From assembly GCA_900552725.1 (NCBI GenBank), contig USAT01000018.1, positions 1 to 27,041 of the forward strand: 27,041 nucleotides of DNA, read 5' to 3'. Every line of letters begins with the position of its first letter. Position 1 is the stretch's first letter. Made by a program: the position numbers and the translations under genes. The notes under the pieces were generated by a model that worked only from the letters and a program-made list of their open reading frames with translations, had not been told where the DNA came from and searched no databases. The stretch is from an uncultured Eubacteriales bacterium (lineage in GTDB: Bacteria > Bacillota > Clostridia > Oscillospirales > Oscillospiraceae). This document shows, piece after piece, positions 13,451 through 21,542 of the stretch.

Positions 13451-14605
13451 CTGGAACTGAACCGAAAAACCATCCGCAATATCCTGCTGATCGCCTGCGG
13501 CATCACGCTGGTGTGGTGGCTGGTGAACCACTTCAACCTGCTGCTGACGCTGGTGGACACCGTGCTGGGTATTCTCTCCCCCATCCTCATCGGCCTGCTC
13601 TTGGCCTTTGTGCTGAATCTGCTGCTGGTACCCCTGGAGCGGCTGTGGAACAAACTGTTTCTGAAGGAGAACAGCAGGCCCGTCGTGAGGAAGCTGCGGC
13701 GGCCCATCTGCCTGCTGCTGAGCTTTCTCATCGTGCTGGGCGTCATCTTCGCCGTGTGCTTCGTGGTGATCCCCCGCCTGGGCAGCACCGTGGTGGAAAT
13801 GGTGAACACCGTCACCGCCTATGTCAAGACGTTGGATGTGCGGTATGACGACCTGCGCGCCGCACTGGAGCAGTATTCCATCACCCTGCCGGAGATCGAC
13901 CTGGGCAAGAGCGACCTGCTGACCAAGATCACCGACCTGGTGGCCAAGGGCGGCTCGGCCCTGCTGAATACCACCATCGGCGTCACCACGTCGGTGCTGT
14001 CGGCGGTGGTGAACCTGCTGATGGGCGTGGTGTTCTCTGTGTACATCCTGGCCCAGAAGGAGACCCTGGGCCGCCAGATCAAGCGGGTGCTGTACGCCCT
14101 ATTTCCAGAAAAGCGGGTCACGCCGTTTCTGGCGTTCCTGGGCCGCGTCAGCCGCACCTTCTCCCAGTTTGTCACCGGCCAGACCATCGAGGCCGTCATC
14201 CTGGGCACGCTGGTATTCCTGGGGATGCTGATCCTCCGGCTGCCCTATGCGCTGGTCATCGCCGTGCTGGTGGGCGTCACCGCCCTGATCCCCATTCTGG
14301 GCTCCTGGATCGGTGCCATCGTGGGCGCGCTGCTGATCCTGCCGGTATCTTTCATGCAGGCCATCTGGTTCGTGGTGTTCCTCATCGTCCTGCAGCAGAT
14401 CGAGGGCAACCTCATCTACCCCCATGTGGTGGGCAAGTCCGTGGGCCTGCCAGGCATCTGGGTGTTCTTCGCCGTCATTGTGGGCAGCGGTCTGGGCGGC
14501 ATCGCCGGTATGCTGCTGGGCGTGCCGGTGTGCGCCGTGATCTATGACGAGACCCGCCGCGCCATCCGCAAGCGGGAGACGGCGGATACGTCACAGAAGG
14601 GTTGA
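13451..14605 (+). CDS. AI-2E family (PerM/YdiK-like) membrane protein, start unclear
   Basis: This 384-aa polytopic membrane protein of the AI-2E exporter/PerM family has two N-terminal helices (LTLVDTVLGILSPILIGLLL), a soluble central region, then a block of helices with GTLVFLGMLILRLPYALVIA, LIPILGSWIGAIVGAL and the C-terminal YPHVVGKSVGLPGIWVFFAV typical of the family. Known members export AI-2 or act in Na+/H+ exchange and stress; the role here is unknown. The frame opens after TGA at 13442. The first codons LELNRKTIRN look like the usual N-terminus MELNRK, but the first codon is CTG and no AGGAGG is present. The next ordinary start is GTG at 13511, which would cut into the first helix. 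Confidence 0.85.
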   Translation: MELNRKTIRNILLIACGITLVWWLVNHFNLLLTLVDTVLGILSPILIGLLLAFVLNLLLVPLERLWNKLFLKENSRPVVRKLRRPICLLLSFLIVLGVIFAVCFVVIPRLGSTVVEMVNTVTAYVKTLDVRYDDLRAALEQYSITLPEIDLGKSDLLTKITDLVAKGGSALLNTTIGVTTSVLSAVVNLLMGVVFSVYILAQKETLGRQIKRVLYALFPEKRVTPFLAFLGRVSRTFSQFVTGQTIEAVILGTLVFLGMLILRLPYALVIAVLVGVTALIPILGSWIGAIVGALLILPVSFMQAIWFVVFLIVLQQIEGNLIYPHVVGKSVGLPGIWVFFAVIVGSGLGGIAGMLLGVPVCAVIYDETRRAIRKRETADTSQKG

Positions 14606-14654
14606 CCTCTCGCGGAAGCGGCATATGCGCCGCCGCCAACAAGATAATACGCAG

Positions 14655-14682
14655 AAAGCCGTCCGGAGAGGGCGGCTTTTTT
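14655..14682 (+). terminator. Terminator after the AI-2E-family gene
   Basis: A 10-bp stem with one G-U pair (14655-14664 / 14670-14679, loop GGAGA) runs into six T at 14677-14682. Confidence 0.85.
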
Positions 14683-14713
14683 GCCGCCTTGACGGGTTTT
14701 GACAATTTCCCTC

Positions 14714-14768
14714 TTGACAAATGAGACTACTTCATGTAGTCTAATTGTAGAGACTACAGCGTGTAATC
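14714..14768 (+). promoter_or_regulatory. Promoter and two BlaI-type operators
   Basis: A perfect -35 TTGACA is at 14714-14719, with TAGTCT 17 bp later as the likely -10 (14737-14742). Operator 1 is GACTAC-N5-GTAGTC (14725-14741, perfect dyad, extendable to 7-bp arms) and covers the -10. Operator 2 is GACTAC-N5-GTAATC (14752-14768, one mismatch). Their centres are 27 bp apart. The TAC/GTA-N5 layout is typical of BlaI/MecI sites and implies autorepression. Confidence 0.85.
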
Positions 14769-14788
14769 GCAACGAGGAGGGATGCTCT

Positions 14789-15151
14789 ATGGCGGAGCTG
14801 CAAATGGGAATGGTGGAATCGAAGTTCGCGGATATCATCTGGCGCACCGCGCCGGTCACGTCCTCCCAGCTGGTAAAGCTGGGAGAGGCGGAGATGGGCT
14901 GGAAGCGCACCACGGTGCACACGGTGCTGCGGCGGCTGTGCGACAAGGGACTGTTTCAGAACGACGGCGGGCTGGTCACGGTAAAAATGAGCCGGGAGGA
15001 ATTCTATGCCCGCCAGAGCCAACAGTATGTGGCGGACAGCTTTGACGGCTCGCTGCCGGCGTTCATCGCGGCCTTTACCCAGGGCCGGAGACTGACGGAG
15101 GAGGAACGGGATGAGCTGCGCCGCATGATCGACGAAGCGGGGGAGGGCTGA
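14789..15151 (+). CDS. BlaI/MecI-family repressor
   Basis: This 120-aa protein starts at 14789, with AGGAGG 8 nt upstream. The winged helix (residues 8-75: ESKFADIIWRTAPVTSSQLV, then WKRTTVHTVLRRLCDKG) is the BlaI/MecI DNA-binding domain. The C-terminal dimerisation helices include LPAFIAAFTQGRRLTEEERDELRRMI, where the sensor-triggered cleavage site lies in studied members. It binds the two dyads at 14725-14768, by inference. The sensor gene starts 2 nt after its stop, so the pair is co-expressed, as in blaI-blaR1 systems. Confidence 0.94.
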   Translation: MAELQMGMVESKFADIIWRTAPVTSSQLVKLGEAEMGWKRTTVHTVLRRLCDKGLFQNDGGLVTVKMSREEFYARQSQQYVADSFDGSLPAFIAAFTQGRRLTEEERDELRRMIDEAGEG

Positions 15152-15153
15152 CC

Positions 15154-18100
15154 ATGAACGAGGTCTTTGTGAAGCTGGTCAACATGAGCGTGGCCGCCGG
15201 ATGGCTGATCCTGGCGGTGCTGGTGCTGCGGCTGGCGCTGAAAAAGGCGCCCCGGTGGATTACCTGCCTTTTGTGGGCGCTGGTGGCGGTGAGGCTGGTG
15301 TGTCCCATCAGCCTCCAGTCGTCGGTGTCGGCCTATCAGGTGGCGTCACCGGCTGCCGTGCAGCCCACCGGCCAGGTGGAGTTCTTCCAGTATGTTCACG
15401 CCGGCGGCGACAAGCCCTCCATCCAGTTGGATGTGGACGCCATCCGTCCGGCGGAAACGGCACCGGCTGCCGCGGACAGCATATCTGACGGCGAAAGTCC
15501 GGCGCGGGATACCGTGACCCGCTATCTCCCGCCCTATGTGGCCATCTGGCTGGCGGTGGGCGGTGGGCTACTGCTGTACGGCATCGCCAGCGCCATCCGG
15601 CTGCGGCTCCGTGTGCGGGAGGCCATGCGCCTGCGGGACAATATCTGGGTATGCGACGCGGTGACGTCCCCGTTCCTGCTGGGTGTGCTGCGGCCCCGAA
15701 TCTATCTGCCCAGCGGCATGGACGAGGGGCAGATGGCCTACGTCATCGCCCACGAAAACGCCCATCTGCGGCGGGGCGACCAGATGTGGAAGCCCCTGGG
15801 CTACGCGCTGCTGGCGGTGCACTGGTTCAATCCCCTGGTGTGGGCGGCCTATTGGCTGTTCTGCCGGGATATCGAGACCGCCTGCGACGAGCGGGTGGTG
15901 AAGACCATGGATATGGCGGAGAAGAAGGCCTACTCCGAAGCACTGCTCCATTGCAGTCAGGGGCGGCGGATGGTGCTGGCCTGTCCGGTGGCCTTCGGCG
16001 AAGAGGGCGTAAAGGGCCGCATTAAGGCGGTCTTACGGTACAAAAAGCCCGTTTTTTGGGTGGTTCTGGCGGCTGTGATCGTCTGCGCCGCTGTGGCCGT
16101 CTGCTTCCTGACCGACCCCATGGGCCGGGACGGCAGCAAGGGCACTCTGACCTTTGTGCAGAAGGACAACGTGGTCAGCGACGGGCGGGCGGACTTCACC
16201 CTGGAGACCTACGACGCGGGACTGGGCGCCCATGTCTATGCCGAGGTATGGCAGGACGGCCAGTGCGAGACCACCCAGCTGCTGACCGTGGGCCGCTATG
16301 CCAACGAGCTGAGCGTCCAGATCCAGCAGCCGGAGCGGAATCTGCAGGCGATCCCCGCCTTCCAGCTCTGGGCCGCCACCGACGTGTACGGCGATTACGG
16401 CGAGCTGTGGGACAGCCTGAAGGAGATGCCCAAGGATACCGCCTATGCCGCCTATCAGGACGGCGAAAAGCGGCAGGTGGCGGAGGGGGACGACATCGTG
16501 CTGCTGGCCATGGCGGCGGATTTGGGCGGCGGACTGCCCCAGTTCGACTGCCGCAGGCTGGAGAAGCAGCCCGGTATTGCCCGGGACGCTGACTATATGA
16601 TCGTGGTGCGCGCGGCCTTTGCCGCCGACGATACCGAATCCGCCGGGGATCTTCTGGGGAAGGATACGGACAGCGCCCACGAGTATCTGCTGCCCGAGTT
16701 CAGCCTGCCCGTGGCGGTGGAGCTTGACGGGGTGGAGGAGCAGGCCGTGCGCCAGGATCTGGATGCCCTCATCAACGACCACCGCTGGGCTATGCCTTCC
16801 GACGCCCAGCGGGCCGGGACCTCGCCTTCCATCACGCTGTACAGCCGCCAGGGCGGCACGCTGTATATGGAGCGCGGCATGGACGCCCTGCTGGAGGTCA
16901 CCGCTGACGGCACTGCCGTCGGCTACGCCAGCGACATGACCGGCGACGCCATCATCGACGCCCTGTCCGGCTGGGCCTGGCAGATGAAGAAGAACATCGC
17001 CCGCTCCAAGGAGGCCATCCCCGATGTGGAGACGCTGCTGACCCGGTTCCCCGACGGCGGCTTCCGCTGGGATATCTATCTGGATAACGGCAACGACGGC
17101 AACGCACTGGTGGAGCAGCTGTGGGCCTATGTGCAGAGCAGCACTCTGACGGCGGCCCAGTGCCGCGGCCTGCTGCTGAACCGGGACGGGCTGGACGGCG
17201 CTTTCACCGAGGGGTACACCGCGGCGCTGGTGGAGATCTATCAGAAGCAGCAGGACGTCTATATGCAGGCGTGGCGCAGTCTGACCTATGAACAGCAGAA
17301 GAGCGGCCCGCTGGATGTGGACGGCATCCTGCCCCGGGCCCAGACCATCCGCTGGTCCTATGACAGCGACGCGCTGTCATGCCCCTATATGACCGTCAAC
17401 GGCAGCGGCACCGTGTTCTATATGGAGATTCCCGACGAGCTGGCGGCCCGCATCGGGCAGCGTGTGGCGGAGAACGTGAAGCTGGGCGGCTTCGAGCCGC
17501 CGCAGTTTACCAATGGTTGGGGCAGCGCTTTTAGCTCCTGGACGGCGGAGACCCCGGAGATGCATCTGCGGTTCAAGGAGGATTACGGCGGATTTTACAG
17601 CCTGTGCCGGGGCGACGGCGGCGTATGGGGCCTTTGTGTGGACGGAAACGTCGTGCAGGCGGACGCCGAGGTGCGGGAGCTGCTGGCCATGATCCGGAGT
17701 CTGACCGGCTGGGAGACGGAGAGCGGGCGAGAAGCCTTCTCCGGCCTGGCATCGGCGGAGCTGATCTACAACGGCGAGATCCTCTATACCGTCAGCGACG
17801 CCGACCATATGGCGCGGCTGCAGAACCTGCTGCAGAACGGGACGCAGGCGGAATCTGCGGCCAAAACGCCGCCGGAATGTGTCCAGCTGCGCCTGACGCG
17901 CAGTGACGGCAGCACCGTATCCGTGCTGGCGGCGCCGGATATGGCCAGGATCTATCTGCCGCCCTTCTACTACTACCGCTACAACGACTATGAATCCACC
18001 GGCACCCAGCCGTTGCTGGACGCCCTGGGCCTGACGGAGTGGCCCGCGGCGGTGGTCAATGAGGGCTGCGGCGCGTGGCTGACGGCGCTGGAGGCCCAGC

Positions 18101-18699
18101 TGACCCCCATGCCCCGGAACGGGCAGAGCGGCGCGTCCCTGATCTTCCCCCTGTCGGAGCAGGCGGTGCGGTCGGCGGCCATCAGCATGGGCCTGCCCAA
18201 TGTGATTTCTCCGGAGGAGACCTTCTCCGGCGCGGAGGGGCACGCGGCCTATACCCTGCGGGATGACAGCGGCGAGCGGTACCCTATGCTGGTGGTCAGC
18301 AGCCAGGTGGACGATGTGGGCAAGCGGTATTTACAGGTGATGTATCTGGAGCCGGCAGGGGAGGATACCGCCTTCCGCTGGGCGGACTGGCAGCGGCCCA
18401 TCGCCCTGGCCGGAATGCTGTACGGCGGTTTTCACGACGACGGCCAGCTCTATCGCCAGCTGTCCACCCTGGAGATCTCGGAGGATGCCGGACAGGGCGC
18501 CAACTGGACAATGACCACCACCGGCGGCTTCTGCCGGGTGAGCTACTCCGTCATGGAGATCCAGGGCAAGCCGGAGCGGCAGGGAATCAGCCTCTATTTC
18601 TATCCCACGGAGCAGGACTATCGCCAGCAGCAGAAGGTCGTCCAGCAGAACCGGGAGGAAAATGTCATTGCCGCGCAGGAGCAGACGAGCGGTAACTGA
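15154..18699 (+). CDS. M56-family (BlaR1-like) membrane metalloprotease with giant extracellular domain
   Basis: This 1181-aa protein has a BlaR1-type N-terminal part (about 1-320) with hydrophobic helices near 13-30, 34-55, 125-150, 214-236 and 298-319. The zinc site is HENAH (200-204), followed by LRRGD, and CRDIETACDERVV (237-249) carries the third ligand region. It should cleave the co-encoded BlaI repressor on signal. The remaining roughly 860 residues are extracytoplasmic. They contain no SxxK or KTG penicillin-binding triad that I can see, so a beta-lactam sensor is unlikely. Several acidic, beta-rich modules follow one another. Staphylococcal BlaR1 is about half this length, so the sensor is greatly enlarged. 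The ligand is unknown. Confidence 0.88.
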   Translation: MNEVFVKLVNMSVAAGWLILAVLVLRLALKKAPRWITCLLWALVAVRLVCPISLQSSVSAYQVASPAAVQPTGQVEFFQYVHAGGDKPSIQLDVDAIRPAETAPAAADSISDGESPARDTVTRYLPPYVAIWLAVGGGLLLYGIASAIRLRLRVREAMRLRDNIWVCDAVTSPFLLGVLRPRIYLPSGMDEGQMAYVIAHENAHLRRGDQMWKPLGYALLAVHWFNPLVWAAYWLFCRDIETACDERVVKTMDMAEKKAYSEALLHCSQGRRMVLACPVAFGEEGVKGRIKAVLRYKKPVFWVVLAAVIVCAAVAVCFLTDPMGRDGSKGTLTFVQKDNVVSDGRADFTLETYDAGLGAHVYAEVWQDGQCETTQLLTVGRYANELSVQIQQPERNLQAIPAFQLWAATDVYGDYGELWDSLKEMPKDTAYAAYQDGEKRQVAEGDDIVLLAMAADLGGGLPQFDCRRLEKQPGIARDADYMIVVRAAFAADDTESAGDLLGKDTDSAHEYLLPEFSLPVAVELDGVEEQAVRQDLDALINDHRWAMPSDAQRAGTSPSITLYSRQGGTLYMERGMDALLEVTADGTAVGYASDMTGDAIIDALSGWAWQMKKNIARSKEAIPDVETLLTRFPDGGFRWDIYLDNGNDGNALVEQLWAYVQSSTLTAAQCRGLLLNRDGLDGAFTEGYTAALVEIYQKQQDVYMQAWRSLTYEQQKSGPLDVDGILPRAQTIRWSYDSDALSCPYMTVNGSGTVFYMEIPDELAARIGQRVAENVKLGGFEPPQFTNGWGSAFSSWTAETPEMHLRFKEDYGGFYSLCRGDGGVWGLCVDGNVVQADAEVRELLAMIRSLTGWETESGREAFSGLASAELIYNGEILYTVSDADHMARLQNLLQNGTQAESAAKTPPECVQLRLTRSDGSTVSVLAAPDMARIYLPPFYYYRYNDYESTGTQPLLDALGLTEWPAAVVNEGCGAWLTALEAQLTPMPRNGQSGASLIFPLSEQAVRSAAISMGLPNVISPEETFSGAEGHAAYTLRDDSGERYPMLVVSSQVDDVGKRYLQVMYLEPAGEDTAFRWADWQRPIALAGMLYGGFHDDGQLYRQLSTLEISEDAGQGANWTMTTTGGFCRVSYSVMEIQGKPERQGISLYFYPTEQDYRQQQKVVQQNREENVIAAQEQTSGN

Positions 18700-18729
18700 A
18701 AGAGATGGGGCCTTACCCCATCTCTTTTT
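18699..18729 (+). terminator. Terminator of the BlaI-M56 operon
   Basis: A perfect 12-bp stem (18699-18710 / 18716-18727, loop CCTTA) runs into five T and begins on the last base of the stop codon. Confidence 0.9.
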
Positions 18730-18751
18730 CCAAATTTTACAATAAAACACC

Positions 18752-18786
18752 TTGACAATAAATAAACAGACGTTTATTATCAAGGT
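18752..18786 (+). promoter_or_regulatory. Promoter and operator of the TetR gene; leaderless start
   Basis: TTGACA (18752-18757), exactly 17 bp, TATTAT (18775-18780). A dyad AATAAAC-AGAC-GTTTATT (18761-18778) fills the spacer and enters the -10. A wider imperfect dyad, CCTTGA to TCAAGG, encloses 18750-18785. The start codon at 18787 is where transcription should begin, so the mRNA should have almost no leader. Confidence 0.8.
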
Positions 18787-19368
18787 ATGAGAACGATCGA
18801 TACGGCAAAACGGGATAAGGTGGTGCAGACCGTCCTCCAGATCACCATGGAGGAGGGCCTTGCCGCGCTGTCCTTTGATAAGCTGGCCAAACGGGCCGGG
18901 ATCAGCTCCGGCACCCCCTATGTGTACTACAAGGACAAGACCGACATGCTCTCGTGCATCTATACCCAGGTGTGGCAGGGCCTGCAGGAGGGATTGCAGC
19001 AGGCCATCGACATGGGCCGCACCCCCGGCGAGAAGCTGTTTTTCGGCCTGCGCCAGTTGGCCCAGACGCTGTTGGCCCACCCCAGCGAGGCCCACTTCTT
19101 CCTGTCGGTGATCAACGCGCCGGAATTCGTCACCGCCGACGCCCTGCGGGAGAACAGCCTGCCCTCGCCGCCGCTGCTGGCGGTGTATCAGGAGACCATC
19201 GCCCGGAGGCTGATGAAGACTGACAACATCGCCTACATCAACGCCATGCTGTTCGGGCCGCTGTTCCTGATTTTGCAGCAGCACCGCCAGAGCGGCACCC
19301 CCGCCGTCATGAGCGAGGTGGAAAAGGTGCTGGATCTGTCGGTCTCCGCCGTGCTGAAGATCCGGTGA
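18787..19368 (+). CDS. TetR/AcrR-family repressor
   Basis: This 193-aa protein has the TetR N-terminal HTH (residues 8-54: ITMEEGLAALSFDKLAKRAG, then ISSGTPYVYYKDKTDML) followed by an all-helical ligand-binding domain. The start at 18787 is needed to keep the first helix; there is no ribosome site, and the promoter -10 ends only 6 nt before it. It probably represses itself through the dyad overlapping its promoter. No transporter or enzyme gene is linked on either side, so the inducer and other targets are unknown. It is a single-gene unit with its own terminator. Confidence 0.92.
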   Translation: MRTIDTAKRDKVVQTVLQITMEEGLAALSFDKLAKRAGISSGTPYVYYKDKTDMLSCIYTQVWQGLQEGLQQAIDMGRTPGEKLFFGLRQLAQTLLAHPSEAHFFLSVINAPEFVTADALRENSLPSPPLLAVYQETIARRLMKTDNIAYINAMLFGPLFLILQQHRQSGTPAVMSEVEKVLDLSVSAVLKIR

Positions 19369-19411
19369 GGGCGCGGCCTGTCCGCCAAACGGCCATTCAG
19401 AAAACCGAACC

Positions 19412-19445
19412 GAGCCGGACGGCGCTGCCGCCCGGCTCTTTTTTT
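19412..19445 (+). terminator. Terminator of the TetR gene
   Basis: A 12-bp stem with one mismatch (19412-19423 / 19427-19438) is followed by seven T. Confidence 0.9.
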
Positions 19446-19474
19446 GTATCGGAAGCAAAAAATTGCCGCCAAGC

Positions 19475-19502
19475 TGCAACCACGGGGCATTTTTCCGGAG
19501 TA
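19475..19502 (+). promoter_or_regulatory. Possible autoregulated ECF-sigma promoter
   Basis: TGCAACC, 14 bp, CGGAGTA lies 26 nt before the sigma-factor start. AAC in the -35 is ECF-like, and no sigma-A promoter was seen nearby. The spacer is 2 nt shorter than in the candidate at 9174-9201 and the -10 differs, so the two need not be read by the same sigma factor. Confidence 0.35.
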
Positions 19503-19527
19503 GAAGGATAAGAGGGGAGGGAAGCCC

Positions 19528-20085
19528 ATGGAGGATAAGCAGATCGTGTCCCTGTACTGGGCGCGTGACCCGCAGGCCATTGACCGGAGTCAGGAGAAAT
19601 ACGGCCCTTACTGCCTGTCCATCGCTCGAAGTATCCTGCGCCAGGAGCAGGACGCGGAGGAATCCGTCAACGATACATGGCTGGGCGCGTGGAACGCCAT
19701 GCCGCCCCACCGACCTGAACGGCTGTCGGGCTTTCTGGGTAAGCTGACCCGCCGCATTTCTTTGAAGCGGTGGGAGGCCGCCCGCGCCCAAAAGCGCTTC
19801 GGCGACGAAACGGCGCTGGCGCTGGAGGAACTGAGCCAATGCGTAGACGGCAGCGGCGACGTGCAGCGGGAGCTGGAGGCCACCGAGCTGGCGGCGCGGA
19901 TCAACGATTTCGTTATGGCCTTGCCGCAGGCGGAGCGCCGGGTGTTCCTGTGCCGCTATTGGTACATGGACAGCATGGCGGAGATCGCCATCCGCTTCGG
20001 CTTCTCTGTCAGCAAGGTGAAATCCATGCTGCACCGCATCCGGCAGCGGCTGCGGCAGACGCTGGAACAGGAGGGCTTGCTATGA
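19528..20085 (+). CDS. ECF (group IV) RNA polymerase sigma factor
   Basis: This 185-aa protein has a sigma-2 region (about residues 20-85, with RQEQDAEESVNDTWLGAWNA as the core-binding helix) and a sigma-4 region (about 128-180: LPQAERRVFLCRYWYMDSMA followed by the HTH FSVSKVKSMLHRIRQRL). No region 3 is present, which defines the ECF group. A GGGGAGGG ribosome site lies upstream. The next gene overlaps its stop by 4 nt (ATGA) and encodes a single-pass membrane protein, the usual arrangement of an ECF sigma factor with its membrane regulator. Its targets may include its own operon. Confidence 0.93.
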   Translation: MEDKQIVSLYWARDPQAIDRSQEKYGPYCLSIARSILRQEQDAEESVNDTWLGAWNAMPPHRPERLSGFLGKLTRRISLKRWEAARAQKRFGDETALALEELSQCVDGSGDVQRELEATELAARINDFVMALPQAERRVFLCRYWYMDSMAEIAIRFGFSVSKVKSMLHRIRQRLRQTLEQEGLL

Positions 20086-21182
20086 GACCGGAAACATTGC
20101 TCTATGCCATCGGCGAGGTGGACGACGACGCCGTGCGGGATGCCCGCGATCCCAAGCTGAAGCGGCCCCACCGCTGGCGGCGGTGGCTGGTGACAGCCGC
20201 CTGTCTGTGCCTTGCGGTGCTGGGTATCTGGACGGCCCGGCGGTTTGACTATCTCGATTTTCTTCGCACCGGCTGCGCCGCCTCCATCGGCGAGGTGGTG
20301 GACGGCGATTACTACTACCATGTGCGCCACCGCGGCCTGTACCGCTATGACCCGGAGACGGGGGAGCGTGAGCGGATACTCAGCACCTTTTGGTACGACA
20401 GCTATCAGGTAAACGAATATGGTGTGTATTATATTGACGGAAAATCACTGTATGTATTGGATCATGCCTCAAAAAAACGAACGCCGCTGTATCGCGGCGG
20501 CGGGAACTGCACGAACCTTCATCTGTCGCTGTATGGCGATGACGTGATCGTGACGGTGTACGACCGGGAAAATGACAGGAGCTATCAACTGCTGCTGGAC
20601 GGCATGACCGGAGAAGAGCGGCAGGAGGTCACGCCGCCCACCGACTATGGCTACTACGACACGCACATGTTCTCTCAACGGCACTTCCGGGTAGGTGAAC
20701 GGGAGCTGGAGCTGGTTCCGCTGGCGGCAGAGGATAACGAAGCGCGCTATGATCTGCAAGAAAACGGCGTTTCCCTGCTGCCGGAAGGCGCCGCGGTGGA
20801 CGCCTATCCCGACAGACTGGGGGACGCCCTGTGGTTCCTGCGCAGTCATCAGACTTCCACCGACACCTATTACATCGTCTCGCCTTCTGGTGACCGGACG
20901 GTGACGCTGCCTGTCGCCAATTATTACGCCTGCGGCGAAGATTTCGCCCTCAGCAGCGCGTACAGCGACTACCGCAGCGCGGTCTGCTGCGCTGACCTGC
21001 GCACCGGCGAAACGTGGGGGCTGACGGCGGACACGGACGCGGAGTGGTACAGTCTGACCGGCGACGGGCAGTACGTCTATTCCTGCGTCCCGTGGGACGA
21101 CTATCAGGCCTGCTGGCGGCTGGTGTATGAGGGCGGTCGCCCTGTGGCCCTGGCGCTGATAGACGAGGATATCACAAAATAA
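20082..21182 (+). CDS. Single-pass membrane sensor / putative anti-sigma factor
   Basis: This 366-aa protein has a short cytoplasmic segment (residues 1-34, RPETLLYAIGEVDDDAVRDA), one transmembrane helix (about 35-51) and a roughly 310-residue extracytoplasmic domain. That domain is rich in repeated beta units (YYYHVRHRGLYRYDPETGE, VYYIDGKSLYVLDHASKK, DVIVTVYDRENDRSYQLL and so on), reminiscent of a beta-propeller of the DUF5050 type. The N-terminal 'ETLLYAIGEVDD' pattern is common in proteins encoded next to ECF sigma factors in Clostridia. The cytoplasmic part is shorter than a classical anti-sigma domain. A role holding or tuning the sigma factor is inferred from overlap and topology. Confidence 0.75.
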   Translation: MRPETLLYAIGEVDDDAVRDARDPKLKRPHRWRRWLVTAACLCLAVLGIWTARRFDYLDFLRTGCAASIGEVVDGDYYYHVRHRGLYRYDPETGERERILSTFWYDSYQVNEYGVYYIDGKSLYVLDHASKKRTPLYRGGGNCTNLHLSLYGDDVIVTVYDRENDRSYQLLLDGMTGEERQEVTPPTDYGYYDTHMFSQRHFRVGERELELVPLAAEDNEARYDLQENGVSLLPEGAAVDAYPDRLGDALWFLRSHQTSTDTYYIVSPSGDRTVTLPVANYYACGEDFALSSAYSDYRSAVCCADLRTGETWGLTADTDAEWYSLTGDGQYVYSCVPWDDYQACWRLVYEGGRPVALALIDEDITK

Positions 21183-21185
21183 GCA

Positions 21186-21214
21186 ATAAAGGAGCGGATG
21201 CCCCGCTCCTTTAT
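21186..21214 (+). terminator. Terminator of the ECF sigma operon
   Basis: A perfect 12-bp stem (21186-21197 / 21203-21214) ends in TTTAT, with only a short T stretch. Confidence 0.75.
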
Positions 21215-21301
21215 CACAGCCATAAGCCCCCTGTGATGGATTTGTGCAATGTCCACGAAGCCGGCGGGGGAAAATTGGCGGATGTTTGGAGAAGAAAGGG
21301 C

Positions 21302-21330
21302 TTGCTTTTTGCAGAGAGTGCCGATATAAT
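21302..21330 (+). promoter_or_regulatory. Promoter of the uracil permease leader
   Basis: TTGCTT (21302-21307), exactly 17 bp, a perfect TATAAT (21325-21330). The transcript should begin near 21337, giving a leader of about 205 nt before the permease. Confidence 0.8.
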
Positions 21331-21362
21331 AGTCAAGAAAATTTTGAAAGGGGGAACGCGCC

Positions 21363-21437
21363 ATGACCACCATCCGTAAGACCAAGTGCAAAGCCGCTCC
21401 CACTGTTTTTGTTTCTATTGTGGATATCGTTTTTTGA
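21363..21437 (+). CDS. 24-aa leader peptide upstream of the uracil permease
   Basis: This short ORF starts with ATG at 21363 after a strong GAAAGGGGG ribosome site. It reads MTTIRKTKCKAAPTV, then FVSIVDIVF, then TGA. The last eleven codons are extremely T-rich in the coding strand: 20 of 31 bases from 21405 to 21435. The stop codon (21435-21437) overlaps the first two bases of an intrinsic terminator. In the pyrBI leader of enterobacteria the same layout couples translation to transcription: low UTP stalls polymerase in the U-tract, the ribosome catches up, and the terminator cannot fold. That function is inferred here. The alternative is a free-standing micro-protein gene with its own terminator. 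Confidence 0.65.
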   Translation: MTTIRKTKCKAAPTVFVSIVDIVF

Positions 21438-21464
21438 CCGATGTTTTTCATCGGTCTTTTTTTT
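21436..21464 (+). terminator. Attenuator-type terminator in the uracil permease leader
   Basis: A perfect 8-bp stem GACCGATG (21436-21443) / 21449-21456 with a TTTTT loop is followed by eight T (21457-21464). It lies 78 nt upstream of the permease start, and no good second promoter was seen between. Confidence 0.9.
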
Positions 21465-21542
21465 CGGCCTCCGCGGGAAGCAGATGACAAAGTTTGGTAA
21501 GTAACTTCACATACAAGACAAATGAAAGAGAGGAATCACGCC

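Noticed and set aside
15154..18699. Beta-lactam sensing by the M56 protein
   Set aside because: The extracellular part shows no SxxK or KTG triad and no beta-lactamase gene is linked, so the BlaR1 name was not applied.
18331..20034. Very long open frame on the minus strand across the M56 gene end, TetR and sigma factor genes
   Set aside because: It crosses two terminators and three recognisable genes, is rich in His/Gln/Arg/Gly as expected for a shadow of GC-rich codons, and has no family signature.
21337..21540. Purine, preQ1 or PyrR-type element in the uraA leader
   Set aside because: No conserved purine-riboswitch core, no preQ1 short pseudoknot sequence and no PyrR-type hairpin loop could be found; the leader ORF plus terminator explains the region better.
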